Assembly (NCBI RefSeq): GCF_963662255.1
Contig: NW_026912212.1
Span: 496,001 to 560,000 of the forward strand
Direction: 5' to 3'
Origin: Cinclus cinclus
Lineage: Eukaryota; Chordata; Aves; Passeriformes; Cinclidae
Length of the DNA stretch: 64,000 nt
A program made the translations under genes and the position numbers. The stretch's first letter is position 1. Every line of letters begins with the position of its first letter. This document shows positions 36,201 to 50,815 of the stretch, in pieces. The notes below the pieces were generated by a model that did no database searches, was not told the origin of the DNA, and was given only the letters and a program-made list of their open reading frames with translations.

Positions 36201-37907
36201 CCTTTTTATACCCCCTGGTGTCACAAGGGATCATTAGATTGTTAGCCTGCATTGGGTCACAATGGTTCCTTGCTTCTCTTAACCTCTGTGCTGTCACAAT
36301 GCATCCCATGCCCTTTTAGGCCACTTGATGTCACAATGAATCATTTGATTCTTGGCCTCCATGGTGGCATAATAGATCCTTGCTTCTATTGGTCCCCGTG
36401 TTGTAACAATTCATCCCTGCCCCTTTTAGGCCCATTGGTGTCACAAGGGATCATTAGATTGTTAGCCCGCATTGGGTCACAATGGTTCCTTGCTTCTCTT
36501 AACCTCTGTGGTGTCACAATGCATCCCATGCCCTTTTAGGCCACTTGATGTCACAATGAATCATTTGATTCTTGGCCTCCATGGTGGCATAATTGTACCA
36601 GGTTTTACTGGGGCCCCATGCTTTCACAATTCATCCCTGGCCCTTTAAGGCCCATGGGTGTCACAAGGGATCATTAGATTGTTAGCCTGCATTGGGTCAC
36701 AATGGTTCCTTGCTTCTCTTAACCTCTGTGCTGTCACAATGCATTCCAAGCCCTTTTAGGCCACTTGGTCTTACAATGAACCATTTGATTCTTGGCCTTC
36801 ATGGTGTCATAATGGTTCCTTGCTTCTATAGGTCCCCATGCTGTCACGGTTCATCCGTGGTCCTTTTGCGCCCCCTGGTGTCAAAAGGGATTCTTAGATT
36901 GTTAGCCTGCATTGGGTCACAATGGTTCCTTGCTTCTCTTAACCCCTGTGGTGTCACAATGCATCCCATGCCCTTTTAGGCCACTTGATGTCACAATGAA
37001 TCATTTGATTCTTGGCCTCCATGGTGGCATAATAGATCCTTGCTTCTATTGGTCCCCGTGTTGTAACAATTCATCCCTGCCCCTTTTAGGCCCATTGGTG
37101 TCACAAGGGATCATTAGATTGTTAGCCTGCATTGGGTCACAATGGTTCCTTGCTTCTCTTAACCTCTGTGGTGTCACAATGCATCCCATGCCCTTTTAGG
37201 CCACTTGATGTCACAATGAATCATTTGATTCTTGGCCTCCATGGTGTCATAATGGTTCCTTGTTTCTATTGGTCCCCATGCTGTCACAATTCATCCCTGG
37301 CCCTTTTACGCCCCCTGGTGTCAAATGGAATCCTGGGATTATTAGCCTCCATTGGGTCACAATGGATCCTTGCTTCTCTTAACCCCTGTGGTGTCACAAT
37401 GCATCCCATGCCCTATTAGGCCACTTGATGTCACAATGAATCATTTGATTCTTGGCCTCCACGGTGGCATAATAGATCCTTGCCGCTATTGGTCCCCGTG
37501 CTGTAACAATCCATCCCTGGCCCTTTTTATACCCCCTGGTGTCACAAGGGATCATTAGATTGTTAGCCTGCATTGGGTCACAATGGTTCCTTGCTTCTCT
37601 TAACCTCTGTGCTGTCACAATGCATTCCAAGCCCTTTTAGGCCACTTGATGTCACAATGAACCATTTGATTCTTGGCCTTCATGGTGTCATAATGGTTCC
37701 TTGCTTCTATAGGTCCCCATGCTGTCAGAGTTCATCCGTGGTCCTTTTGCGCCACCTGGTTTCAAAAGGGATTCTTAGATTGTTAGCCTGCATTGGGTCA
37801 CAATGGTTCCTTGCTTCTCTTAACCCCTGTGGTGTCACAATGCATCCCATGCCCTTTTAGGCCACTTGATGTCACAATGAATCATTTGATTCTTGGCCTC
37901 CATGGTG
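33220..37907. repeat. 12-monomer higher-order repeat, period 2642 bp
   Basis: 33220-35265 and 35862-37907 match at an offset of 2,642 bp. Shared markers are 'ctttaaggcccatgggtg' (about 34000, 36642), 'gtcacggttcatccg', 'caaatggaatcctggg' and 'ttgccgctattgg' (34839, 37481). The marker ccgctattgg occurs nowhere else in the window. The first copy is also the partner of the block at 10930-13985. Confidence 0.88.
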
Positions 37908-40900
37908 GCATAATAGATCCTTGCTTCTATTGGTCCCCGTGCTGTAACAATCCATCCCTGGCCCTTTTTATACCCCCCGGTGCCACAAGGGATCATTAGA
38001 TTGTTAGCCTGCATTGGGTCACAATGGTTCCTTGCTTCTCTTAACCTCTGTGCTGTCACAATGCATTCCAAGCCCTTTTAGGCCACTTGATGTCACAATG
38101 AACCATTTGATTCTTGGCCTTCATGGTGTCATAATGGTTCCTTGCTTCTATAGGTCCCCATGCTGTCAGAGTTCATCCGTGGTCCTTTTGCGCCCCCTGG
38201 TGTCAAAAGGGATTCTTAGATTGTTAGCCTGCATTGGGTTACAATGGTGCCTTGCTTCTCTTAACCCCTGTGGTGTCACAATGCATCCCATGCCCTTTTA
38301 GGCCACTTGATGTCACAATGAATCATTTGATTCTTGGCCTCCATGTTGGCTTGATTGTACCATGTTTTCACTGGGCCCCATGCTTTCACAATACATCCCT
38401 GACCCTTTTAGGCCCATTGGTGTCAAAAGGGATCCTTAGATTGTTAGCCTCCATTGGGTCACAATGGATCCTTGCTTCTCTTAACGCCTGTGCTGTCACA
38501 ATGCATCCCATGCCCTTTTAGGCCACTTGATGTCACAATGAATCATTTGATTCTTGGCCTCCACGGTGGCATAATAGATCCTTGCTTCTATTGGTCCCCG
38601 TGCTGTAACAATCCATCCCTGGCCCTTTTTATACCCCCTGGTGCCACAAGGGATCATTAGATTGTTAGCCTGCATAGGGTCACAATGGTTCCTTGCTTCT
38701 CTTAACCTCTGTGCTGTCACAATGCATTCCAAGCCCTTTTAGGCCACTTGATGTCACAATGAACCATTTGATTCTTGGCCTTCATGGTGTCATAATGGTT
38801 CCTTGCTTCCATAGGTCCCCATGCTGTCAGAGTCCATCCGTGGCCCTTTTGCGCCCCCTGGTGTCACAAGGGATTCTTAGATTGTTAGCCTGCATTGGGT
38901 TACAATGGTTCCTTGCTTCTCTTAACCCCTGTGGTGTCACAATGCATCCCATGCCCTTTTAGGCCACTTGATGTCACAATGAATCATTTGATTCTTGGCC
39001 TCCATGGTGGCGAAATTGTACCAGGTTTTAATTGGGCCCCATGCTTTCACAATACATCCCTGCCCTTTTAGGCCCATTGGTGTCAAAAGGGATCATTAGA
39101 TTGTTAGCCTCCATTGGGTCACAATGTATCCTTGCTTCTCTTAACCTCTGTGGTGTCACAATGCATCCCATGCCCTTTTAGGCCACTTGATGTCACAATG
39201 AATTATTTGATTCTTGGCCTCCATGGTGGCATAATAGATCCTTGCTTCTATTGGTCCCCGTGCTGTAACAATCCATCCCTGGCCCTTTTTATACCCCCTG
39301 GTGTCACAAGGGATCATTAGATTGTTAGCCTGCATTGGGTCACAATGGTTCCTTGCTTCTCTTAACCTCTGTGCTGTCACAATGCATCCCATGCCCTTTT
39401 AGGCCACTTGATGTCACAATGAATCATTTGATTCTTGGCCTCCACGGTGGCATAATAGATCCTTGCTTCTATTGGTCCCCGTGTTGTAACAATTCATCCC
39501 TGCCCCTTTTAGGCCCATTGGTGTCACAAGGGATCATTAGATTGTTAGCCCGCATTGGGTCACAATGGTTCCTTGCTTCTCTTAACCTCTGTGGTGTCAC
39601 AATGCATCCCATGCCCTTTTAGGCCACTTGATGTCACAATGAATCATTTGATTCTTGGCCTCCATGGTGGCATAATTGTACCAGGTTTTACTGGGGGCCC
39701 ATGCTTTCACAATTCATCCCTGGCCCTTTAAGGCCCATTGGTGTCACAAGGGATCATTAGATTGTTAGCCTGCATTGGGTCACAATGGTTCCTTGCTTCT
39801 CTTAACCTCTGTGCTGTCACAATGCATTCCAAGCCCTTTTAGGCCACTTGGTCTTACAATGAACCATTTGATTCTTGGCCTTCATGGTGTCATAATGGTT
39901 CCTTGCTTCTATAGGTCCCCATGCTGTCACGGTTCATCCGTGGTCATTTTGCGCACCCTGGTGTCAAAAGGGATTCTTAGATTGTTAGCCTACATTGGGT
40001 CACAATGGTTCCTTGCTTCTCTTAACCCCTGTGGTGTCACAATGCATCCCATGCCCTTTTAGGCCACTTGATGTCACAATGAATCATTTGATTCTTGGCC
40101 TCCACGGTGGCATAATAGATCCTTGCTTCTATTGGTCCCCGTGCTGTAACAATCCATCCCTGGCCCTTTTTATACCCCCTGGTGCCACAAGGGATCATTA
40201 GATTGTTAGCCTGCATTGGGTCACAATGGTTCCTTGCTTCTCTTAACCTCTGTGGTGTCACAATGCATTCCAAGCCCTTTTAGGCCACTTGATGTCACAA
40301 TGAACCATTTGATTCTTGGCCTTCATGGTGTCATAATGGTTCCTTGCTTCTATAGGTCCCCATGCTGTCAGAGTTCATCCGTGGTCATTTTGCGCCCCCT
40401 TGTGCCACAAGGGATTCTTAGATTGTTAGCCTGCATTGGGTCACAATGGTTCCTTGCTTCTCTTAACCCCTGTGGTGTCACAATGCATCCCATGCCTTTT
40501 TAGGCCACTTGATGTCACAATGAATCATTTGATTCTTGGCCTCCATGGTGGCGAAATTGTACCAGGTTTTAATTGGGCCCCATGCTTTCACAATACATCC
40601 CTGCCCTTTAAGGCCCATTGGTGTCAAAAGGGATCATTAGATTGTTAGCCTCCATTGGGTCACAATGGATCCTTGCTTCTCTTAACCTCTGTGGTGTCAC
40701 AATGCATCCCATGCCCTTTTAGGCCACTTGATGTCACAATGAATCATTTGATTCTTGGCCTCCATGGTGGCATAATAGATCCTTGCTTCTATTGGTCCCC
40801 GTGTTGTAACAATTCATCCCTGCCCCTTTTAGGCCCATTGGTGTCACAAGGGATCATTAGATTGTTAGCCTGCATTGGGTCACAATGGTTCCTTGCTTCT

Positions 40901-43900
40901 CTTAACCTCTGTGGTGTCACAATGCATCCCATGCCCTTTTAGGCCACTTGATGTCACAATGAATCATTTGATTCTTGGCCTCCATGGTGGCATAATAGAT
41001 CCTTGCTTCTATTGGTCCCCGTGTTGTAACAATTCATCCCTGCCCCTTTTAGGCCCATTGGTGTCACAAGGGATCATTAGATTGTTAGCCTGCATTGGGT
41101 CACAATGGTTCCTTGCTTCTCTTAACCTCTGTGGTGTCACAATGCATCCCATGCCCATTTAGGCCACTTGATGTCACAATGAATCATTTGATTCTTGGCC
41201 TCCATGGTGGCATAATAGATCCTTGCTTCTATTGGTCCCCGTGCTGTAACAATCCATCCCTGGCCCTTTTTATACCCCCCGGTGCCACAAGGGATCATTA
41301 GATTGTTAGCCTGCATTGGGTCACAATGGTTCCTTGCTTCTCTTAACCTCTGTGCTGTCACAATGCATTCCAAGCCCTTTTAGGCCACTTGATGTCACAA
41401 TGAACCATTTGATTCTTGGCCTTCATGGTGTCATAATGGTTCCTTGCTTCTATAGGTCCCCATGCTGTCAGAGTTCATCCGTGGTCCTTTTGCGCCCCCT
41501 GGTGTCAAAAGGGATTCTTAGATTGTTAGCCTGCATTGGGTTACAATGGTGCCTTGCTTCTCTTAACCCCTGTGGTGTCACAATGCATCCCATGCCCTTT
41601 TAGGCCACTTGATGTCACAATGAATCATTTGATTCTTGGCCTCCATGGTGGCGTAATTGTACCAGGTTTTCATTGGGCCCCATGCTTTCACAATACATCC
41701 CTGACCTTTTAGGCCCATTGGTGTCAAAAGGGATCATTAGATTGTTAGCCTCCATTGGGTCACAATGGATCCTTGCTTCTCTTAACCTCTGTGGTGTCAC
41801 AATGCATCCCATGCCCTTTTAGGCCACTTGATGTCACAATGAATTATTTGATTCTTGGCCTCCATGGTGGCATAATAGATCCTTGCTTCTATTGGTCCCC
41901 GTGCTGTAACAATCCATCCCTGGCCCTTTTTATACCCCCTGGTGTCACAAGGGATCATTAGATTGTTAGCCTGCATTGGGTCACAATGGTTCCTTGCTTC
42001 TCTTAACCTCTGTGGTGTCAAAATGCATTCCAAGCCCTTTTAGGCCACTTGATGTCACAATGAACCATTTGATTCTTGGCCTTCATGGTGTCATAATGGT
42101 TCCTTGCTTCTATAGGTCCCCATGCTGTCAGAGTTCATCCGTGGTCCTTTTGCGCCACCTGGTTTCAAAAGGGATTCTTAGATTGTTAGCCTGCATTGGG
42201 TCACAATGGTTCCTTGCTTCTCTTAACCCCTGTGGTGTCACAATGCATCCCATGCCCTTTTAGGCCACTTGATGTCACAATGAATCATTTGATTCTTGGC
42301 CTCCATGGTGGCATAATTGTACCAGGTTTTACTGGGGCCCCATGCTTTCACAATTCATCCCTGCCCCTTTTAGGCCCATTGGTGTCACAAGGGATCATTA
42401 GATTGTTAGCCTGCATTGGGTCACAATGGTTCCTTGCTTCTCTTAACCTCTGTGGTGTCACAATGCATTCCAAGCCCTTTTAGGCCACTTGGTCTTACAA
42501 TGAACCATTTGATTCTTGGCCTTCATGGTGTCATAATGGTTCCTTGCTTCTATAGGTCCCCATGCTGTCAAGGTTCATCCGTGGTCATTTTGCGCCCCCT
42601 GGTGTCAAAAGGGATTCTTAGATTGTTAGCCTGCATTGGGTCACAATGGTTCCTTGCTTCTCTTAACCCCTGTGGTGTCACAATGCATCCCATGCCCTAT
42701 TAGGCCACTTGATGTCACAATGAATCATTTGATTCTTGGCCTCCACGGTGGCATAATAGATCCTTGCTTCTATTGGTCCCCGTGCTGTAACAATCCATCC
42801 CTGGCCCTTTTTATACCCCCTGGTGCCACAAGGGATCATTAGATTGTTAGCCTGCATTGGGTCACAATGGTTCCTTGCTTCTCTTAACCTCTGTGCTGTC
42901 ACAATGCATCCCATGCCCTTTTAGGCCACTTGGTCTTACAATGAACCATTTGATTCTTGGCCTTCATGGTGTCATAATGGTTCCTTGCTTCTATAGGTCC
43001 CCATGCTGTCAGAGTTCATCCGTGGTCCTTTTGCGCCCCCTGGTGTCAAAAGGGATTCTTAGATTGTTAGCCTGCATTGGGTTACAATGGTTCCTTGCTT
43101 CTCTTAACCCCTGTGGTGTCACAATGCATCCCATGCCCTTTTAGGCCACTTGATGTCACAATGAATCATTTGATTCTTGGCCTCCATGTTGGCTTGATTG
43201 TACCATGTTTTCACTGGGCCCCATGATTTCACAATACATCCCTGACCCTTTTAGGCCCATTGGTGTCAAAAGGGATCCTTAGATTGTTAGCCTCAATTGG
43301 GTGACAATGGATCCTTGCTTCTCTTAACCCCTGTGCTGTCACAATGCATCCCATGCCCTTTTAGGCCACTTGATGTCACAATGAATCATTTGATTCTTGG
43401 CCTCCACGGTGGCATAATAGATCCTTGCTTCTATTGGTCCCCGTGCTGTAACAATCCATCCCTGGCCCTTTTTATACCCCCTGGTGCCACAAGGGATCAT
43501 TAGATTGTTAGCCTGCATTGGGTCACAATGGTTCCTTGCTTCTCTTAACCTCTGTGCTGTCACAATGCATTCCAAGCCCTTTTAGGCCACTTGATGTCAC
43601 AATGAACCATTTGATTCTTGGCCTTCATGGTGTCATAATGGTTCCTTGCTTCTATAGGTCCCCATGCTGTCAGAGTTCATCCGTGGTCATTTTGCGCCCC
43701 CTTGTGCCACAAGGGATCCTTAGATTGTTAGCCTGCATTGGGTCACAATGGTTCCTTGCTTCTCTTAACCCCTGTGGTGTCACAATGCATCCCATGCCCT
43801 TTTAGGCCACTTGATGTCACAATGAATCATTTGATTCTTGGCCTCCATGGTGGCGAAATTGTACCAGGTTTTAATTGGGCCCCATGCTTTCACAATACAT

Positions 43901-44849
43901 CCCTGCCCTTTTAGGCCCATTGGTGTCAAAAGGGATCATTAGATTGTTAGCCTCCATTGGGTCACAATGGATCCTTGCTTCTCTTAACGCCTGTGCTGTC
44001 ACAATGCATCCCATGCCCTTTTAGGCCACTTGATGTCACAATGAATTATTTGATTCTTGGCCTCCATGGTGGCGAAATTGTAGCAGGTTTTAATTGGGCC
44101 CCATGCTTTCACAATACATCCCTGCCCTTTTAGGCCCATTGGTGTCAAAAGGGATCATTAGATTGTTAGCCTCCATTGGGTCACAATGGATCCTTGCTTC
44201 TCTTAACCTCTGTGGTGTCACAATGCATCCCATGCCCTTTTAGGCCACTTGATGTCACAATGAATTATTTGATTCTTGGCCTCCATGGTGGCATAATTGT
44301 ACCAGGTTTTACTGGGGCCCCATGCTTTCACAATTCATCCCTGGCCCTTTTAGGCCCATTGGTGTCACAAGGGATCATTAGATTGTTAGCCTGCATTGGG
44401 TCACAATGGTTCCTTGCTTCTCTTAACCTCTGTGCTGTCACAATGCATTCCAAGCCCTTTTGGGCCACTTGGTCTTACAATGAACCATTTGATTCTTGGC
44501 CTTCATGGTGTCATAATGGTTCCTTGCTTCTATAGGTCCCCATGCTGTCAGAGTTCATCTGTGGTCCTTTTATACCCCCTGGTGCCACAAGGGATCATTA
44601 GATTGTTAGCCTGCATTGGGTCACAATGGTTCCTTGCTTCTCTTAACCTCTGTGGTGTCACAATGCATCCCATGCCCTTTTAGGCCACTTGGTCTTACAA
44701 TGAACCATTTGATTCTTGGCCTTCATGGTGTCATAATGGTTCCTTGCTTCTATAGGTCCCCATGCTGTCAGAGTTCATCCGTGGTCCTTTTGCTCCCCCT
44801 GGTGTCAAAAGGGATTCTTAGATTGTTAGCCTGCATTGGGTCACAATGG

Positions 44850-46350
44850 TTCCTTGCTTCTCTTAACCCCTGTGCTGTCACAATGCATCCCATGCCCTTT
44901 TAGGCCACATGATGTCACAATGAATTATTTGATTCTTGGCCTCCATGGTGGCATAATAGATCCTTGCTTCTATTGGTCCCCGTGCTGTAACAATTCATCC
45001 CTGGACCTTTTAGGCCCATTGGTGTCACAACGGATCATTAGTTTGTTAGCCTGCAATGGGTCACAATGGTTCCTTGCTTCTCTTAACCTCTGTGCTGTCA
45101 CAATGCATCCCATGCCCTTTTAGGCCACTTGATGTCACAATGAATCATTTGATTCTTGGCCTCCATGGTGGCATAATAGATCCTTGTTTCTATTGGGCCC
45201 CATGCTGTCACAATTCATCCCTGGCCCTTTTTATACCCCCTGGTGCCACAAGGGATCATTAGATGGTTAGCCTGCATTGGGTCACAATGGTTCCTTGCTT
45301 CTCTTAACCTCTGTGGTGTCACAATGCATTCCAAGCCCTTTTAGGCCACTTGGTCTTATAATGAACCATTTGATTCTTGGCCTTCATGGTGTCATAATAG
45401 ATCCTTGCTTCTATTGGTCCCCGTGCTGTAACAATCCATCCCTGGCCCTTTTAGGCCCTTTGGTGTCACAAGGGATCATTAGATTGTTAGCCTGCATTGG
45501 GTCACAATGGTTCCTTGCTTCTCTTAACCCCTGTGGTGTCACAATGCATCCCATGCCCTTTTAGGCCACTTGATGTCACAATGAATCATTTGATTCTTGG
45601 CCTCCATGGTGGCGTAATTGTACCAGGTTTTACTTGGGCCCCATGCTTTCACAATACATCCCTGCCACTTTTAGGCCCATTGGTGTCACAAGGGATCATT
45701 AGATTGTTAGCCTGCATTGGGTCACAATGGTGCCTTGCTTCTCTTAACCCCTGTGCTGTCACAATGCATCCCATGCCCTTTTAGGCCACATGATGTCACA
45801 ATGAATTATTTGATTCTTGGCCTCCATGGTGGCATAATAGATCCTTGCTTCTATTGGTCCCCGTGCTGTAACAATTCATCCCTGGACCTTTTAGGCCCAT
45901 TGGTGTCACAACGGATCATTAGTTTGTTAGCCTGCAATGGGTCACAATGGTTCCTTGCTTCTCTTTACCTCTGTGCTGTCACAATGCATCCCATGCCCTT
46001 TTAGGCCACTTGATGTCACAATGAATCATTTGATTCTTGGCCTCCATGGTGGCATAATAGATCCTTGTTTCTATTGGGCCCCATGCTGTCACAATTCATC
46101 CCTGGCCCTTTTTATACCCCCTGGTGCCACAAGGGATCATTAGATTGTTAGCCTGCATTGGGTCACAATGGTTCCTTGCTTCTCTTAACCTCTGTGGTGT
46201 CACAATGCATTCCAAGCCCTTTTAGGCCACTTGGTCTTATAATGAACCATTTGATTCTTGGCCTTCATGGTGTCATAATAGATCCTTGCTTCTATAGGTC
46301 CCCGTGCTGTAACAATCCATCCCTGGCCCTTTTAGGCCCTTTGGTGTCAC
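44850..46350. repeat. 4-monomer higher-order repeat, period 881 bp
   Basis: About 44850-45470 and 45730-46350 match at an offset of 881 bp. Shared markers are 'ggccacatgatgtc', 'aacggatcattagtttg' (45029, 45910), 'ctgcaatgggtcac' and 'ggtcttataatgaacc'. The marker cluster 'aacggatcattagtttg' plus 'ctgcaatggg' also occurs at 27857 and 30278, linking this block with the 11-monomer repeat. Confidence 0.82.
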
Positions 46351-47529
46351 AAGGGATCATTAGATTGTTAGCCTCCATTGGGTCACAATGGATCCTTGCT
46401 TCTCTTAACCCCTGTGCTGTCACAATGCATCCCATGCCCTTTTAGGCCACTTGATGTCACAATGAATCATTTGATTCTTGGCCTCCATGGTGGCATAATA
46501 GATCCTTGCTTCTATTGGTCCCCGTGCTGTAACAATCCATCCCTGGCCCTTTTAGGCCCATTGGTGTCACTAGGGATCATTAGATTTTTAGCCTGCATTG
46601 GGTCACAATGGTTCCTTGCTTCTCTTAACCCCTGTGCTGTCACAATGCATCCCATGCCCTTTTAGGCCACTTGATGTCACAATGAATCATTTGATTCTTG
46701 GCCTCCACGGTGGCATAATAGATCCTTGCTTCTATTGGTCCCCGTGCTGTAACAATCCATCCCTGGCCCTTTTTATACCCCCTGGTGCCACAAGGGATCA
46801 TTAGATTGTTAGCCTGCATTGGGTCACAATGGTTCCTGGCTTCTCTTAACCTCTGTGGTGTCACAATGCATTCCAAGCCCTTTTAGGCCACTTGGTCTTA
46901 GAATGAACCATTTGATTCTTGGCCTTCATGGTGTCATAATGGTTCCTTGCTTCTATAGGTCCCCATGATGTCAGAGTTCATCCATGGTCCTTTTTCGCCC
47001 CCTGGTGTCAAAAGGGATTCTTAGATTGATAGCCTTCATTGGGTTACAATGGTGCCTTGCTTCTCTTAACCCCTGTGGTGTCACAATGCATCCCATGCCC
47101 TTTTAGGCCACTTGATGTCACAATGAATCATTTGATTCTTGGCCTCCATGGTGGCATAATTGTACCAGGTTTTACTGGGGCCCCATGCTTTCACAATTCA
47201 TCCCTGGCCCTTTTAGGCCCATTGGTGTCACAAGGGATCATTAGATTGTTAGCCTGCATTGGGTCACAATGGTTCCTTGCTTCTCTTAACCTCTGTGGTG
47301 TCACAATGCATTCCAAGCCCTTTTAGGCCACTTGGTCTTACAATGAACCATTTGATTCTTGGCCTTCATGGTGTCATAATGGTTCCTTGCTTCTATAGGT
47401 CCCCATGCTGTCAAGGTTCATCCGTGGTCATTTTGCGCCCCCTGGTGTCAAAAGGGATTCTTAGATTGTTAGCCTACATTGGGTCACAATGGTTCCTTGC
47501 TTCTCTTAACCTCTGTGCTGTCACAATGC

Positions 47530-50500
47530 ATCCCATGCCCTTTTAGGCCACTTGATGTCACAATGAATCATTTGATTCTTGGCCTCCGTGGTGGCATAAT
47601 AGATCCTTGCTTCTATTGGTCCCCGTGTTGTAACAATTCATCCCTGCCCTTTTAGGCCCATTGGTGTCAAAAGGGATCCTTAGATTGTTAGCCTCAATTG
47701 GGTGACAATGGATCCTTGCTTCTCTTAACGCCTGTGCTGTCACAATGCATCCCATGCCCTTTTAGGCCACTTGATGTCACAATGAATCATTTGATTCTTG
47801 GCCTCCACGGTGGCATAATAGATCCTTGCTTCTATTGGTCCCCGTGCTGTAACAATCCATCCCTGGCCCTTATTATACCCCCTGGTGCCACAAGGGATCA
47901 TTAGATTGTTAGCCTGCATAGGGTCACAATGGTTCCTTGCTTCTCTTAACCTCTGTGGTGTCACAATGCATTCCAAGCCCTTTTAGGCCACTTGGTCTTA
48001 CAATGAACCATTTGATTCTTGGCCTTCATGGTGTCATAATGGTTCCTTTCTTCTATAGGTCCCCATGCTGTCAGAGTTCATCCGTGGTCATTTTGCGGCC
48101 CCTTGTGCCACAAGGGATTCTTTGATTGTTAGCCTGCATTGGGTCACAATGGTTCCTTGCTTCTCTTAACCCCTGTGGTGTCACAATGCATCCCATGCCC
48201 TTTTAGGCCACTTGATGTCACAATGAATCATTTGATTCTTGGCCTCCATGGTGGCGAAATTGTACCAGGTTTAAATTGGGCCCCATGCTTTCACAATACA
48301 TCCCTGCCCTTTTAGGCCCATTGGTGTCAAAAGGGATCATTAGATTGTTAGCCTCCATTGGGTCACAATGGTTCCTTGCTTCTCTTAACCTCTGTGGTGT
48401 CACAATGCATTCCAAGCCCTTTTAGGCCACTTGATGTCACAATGAACCATTTGATTCTTGGCCTTCATGGTGTCATAATGGTTCCTTGCTTCTATAGGTC
48501 CCCATGCTGTCAGAGTTCATCCGTGGTCCTTTTGCGCCACCTGGTTTCAAAAGGGATTCTTAGATTGTTAGCCTGCATTGGGTCACAATGGTTCCTTGCT
48601 TCTCTTAACCCCTGTGGTGTCACAATGCATCCCATGCCCTTTTAAGCCACTTGATGTCACAATGAATCATTTGATTCTTGGCCTCCATGGTGGCTTGATT
48701 GTACCATGTTTTCACTGGGCCCCATGCTTTCACAATACATCCCTGCCCCTTTTAGGCCCATTGGTGTCAAAAGGGATTATTAGATTGTTAGCCTCCATTG
48801 GGTCACAATGGATCCTTGCTTCTCTTAACCCCTGTGCTGTCACAATGCATCCCATGCCCTTTTAGGCCACTTGATGTCACAATGAATCATTTGATTCTTG
48901 GCCTGCACGGTGGCATAATAGATCCTTGCTTCTATTGGTCCCCGTGCTGTAACAATCCATCCCTGGCCCTTTTTATACCCCCTGGTGCCACAAGGGATCA
49001 TTAGATTGTTAGCCTGCATTGGGTCACAATGGTTCCTTGCTTCTCTTAACCTCTGTGGTGTCACAATGCATTCCAAGCCCTTTTAGGCCACTTGGTCTTA
49101 CAATGAACCATTTGATTCTTGGCCTTCATGGTGTCATAATGGTTCCTTGCTTCTATAGGTCCCCATGCTGTCAGAGTTCATCCGTGGTCCTTTTGCGCCA
49201 CCTGGTTTCAAAAGGGATTCTTAGATTGTTAGCCTGCATTGGGTTACAATGGTGCCTTTCTTCTCTTAACCCCTGTGGTGTCACAATGCATCCCATGCCC
49301 TTTTAGGCCACTTGATGTCACAATGAATCATTTGATTCTTGGCCTCCGTGGTGGCATAATAGATCCTTGCTTCTATTGGTCCCCGTGTTGTAACAATTCA
49401 TCCCTGCCCTTTTAGGCCCATTGGTGTCAAAAGGGATCCTTAGATTGTTAGCCTCAATTGGGTGACAATGGATCCTTGCTTCTCTTAACGCCTGTGCTGT
49501 CACAATGCATCCCATGCCCTTTTAGGCCACTTGATGTCACAATGAATCATTTGATTCTTGGCCTCCACGGTGGCATAATAGATCCTTGCTTCTATTGGTC
49601 CCCGTGCTGTAACAATCCATCCCTGGCCCTTATTATACCCCCTGGTGCCACAAGGGATCATTAGATTGTTAGCCTGCATAGGGTCACAATGGTTCCTTGC
49701 TTCTCTTAACCTCTGTGGTGTCACAATGCATTCCAAGCCCTTTTAGGCCACTTGATGTCGCAATGAACCATTTGATTCTTGGCCTTCATGGTGTCATAAT
49801 GGTTCCTTTCTTCTATAGGTCCCCATGCTGTCAGAGTTCATCCGTGGTCATTTTGCGGCCCCTTGTGCCACAAGGGATTCTTTGATTGTTAGCCTGCATT
49901 GGGTCACAATGGTTCCTTGCTTCTCTTAACCCCTGTGGTGTCACAATGCATCCCATGCCCTTTTAGGCCACTTGATGTCACAATGAATCATTTGATTCTT
50001 GGCCTCCATGGTGGCGAAATTGTACCAGGTTTAAATTGGGCCCCATGCTTTCACAATACATCCCTGCCCTTTTAGGCCCATTGGTGTCAAAAGGGATCAT
50101 TAGATTGTTAGCCTCCATTGGGTCACAATGGTTCCTTGCTTCTCTTAACCTCTGTGGTGTCACAATGCATTCCAAGCCCTTTTAGGCCACTTGATGTCAC
50201 AATGAACCATTTGATTCTTGGCCTTCATGGTGTCATAATGGTTCCTTGCTTCTATAGGTCCCCATGCTGTCAGAGTTCATCCGTGGTCCTTTTGCGCCAC
50301 CTGGTTTCAAAAGGGATTCTTAGATTGTTAGCCTGCATTGGGTCACAATGGTTCCTTGCTTCTCTTAACCCCTGTGGTGTCACAATGCATCCCATGCCCT
50401 TTTAAGCCACTTGATGTCACAATGAATCATTTGATTCTTGGCCTCCATGGTGGCTTGATTGTACCATGTTTTCACTGGGCCCCATGCTTTCACAATACAT

Positions 50501-50815
50501 CCCTGCCCCTTTTAGGCCCATTGGTGTCAAAAGGGATTATTAGATTGTTAGCCTCCATTGGGTCACAATGGATCCTTGCTTCTCTTAACCCCTGTGCTGT
50601 CACAATGCATCCCATGCCCTTTTAGGCCACTTGATGTCACAATGAATCATTTGATTCTTGGCCTGCACGGTGGCATAATAGATCCTTGCTTCTATTGGTC
50701 CCCGTGCTGTAACAATCCATCCCTGGCCCTTTTTATACCCCCTGGTGCCACAAGGGATCATTAGATTGTTAGCCTGCATTGGGTCACAATGGTTCCTTGC
50801 TTCTCTTAACCCCTG
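47530..50815. repeat. 8-monomer higher-order repeat, period 1760 bp
   Basis: 47530-49055 and 49290-50815 match at an offset of 1,760 bp. Shared private variants are 'ggcctccgtggtggc' (47583, 49343), 'cccttattatacc', 'ttttgcggccccttg', 'gtttaaattgggcc', 'ttttaagccacttg' and 'ggcctgcacggtgg' (48901, 50661). A partial third copy is listed separately. Confidence 0.88.
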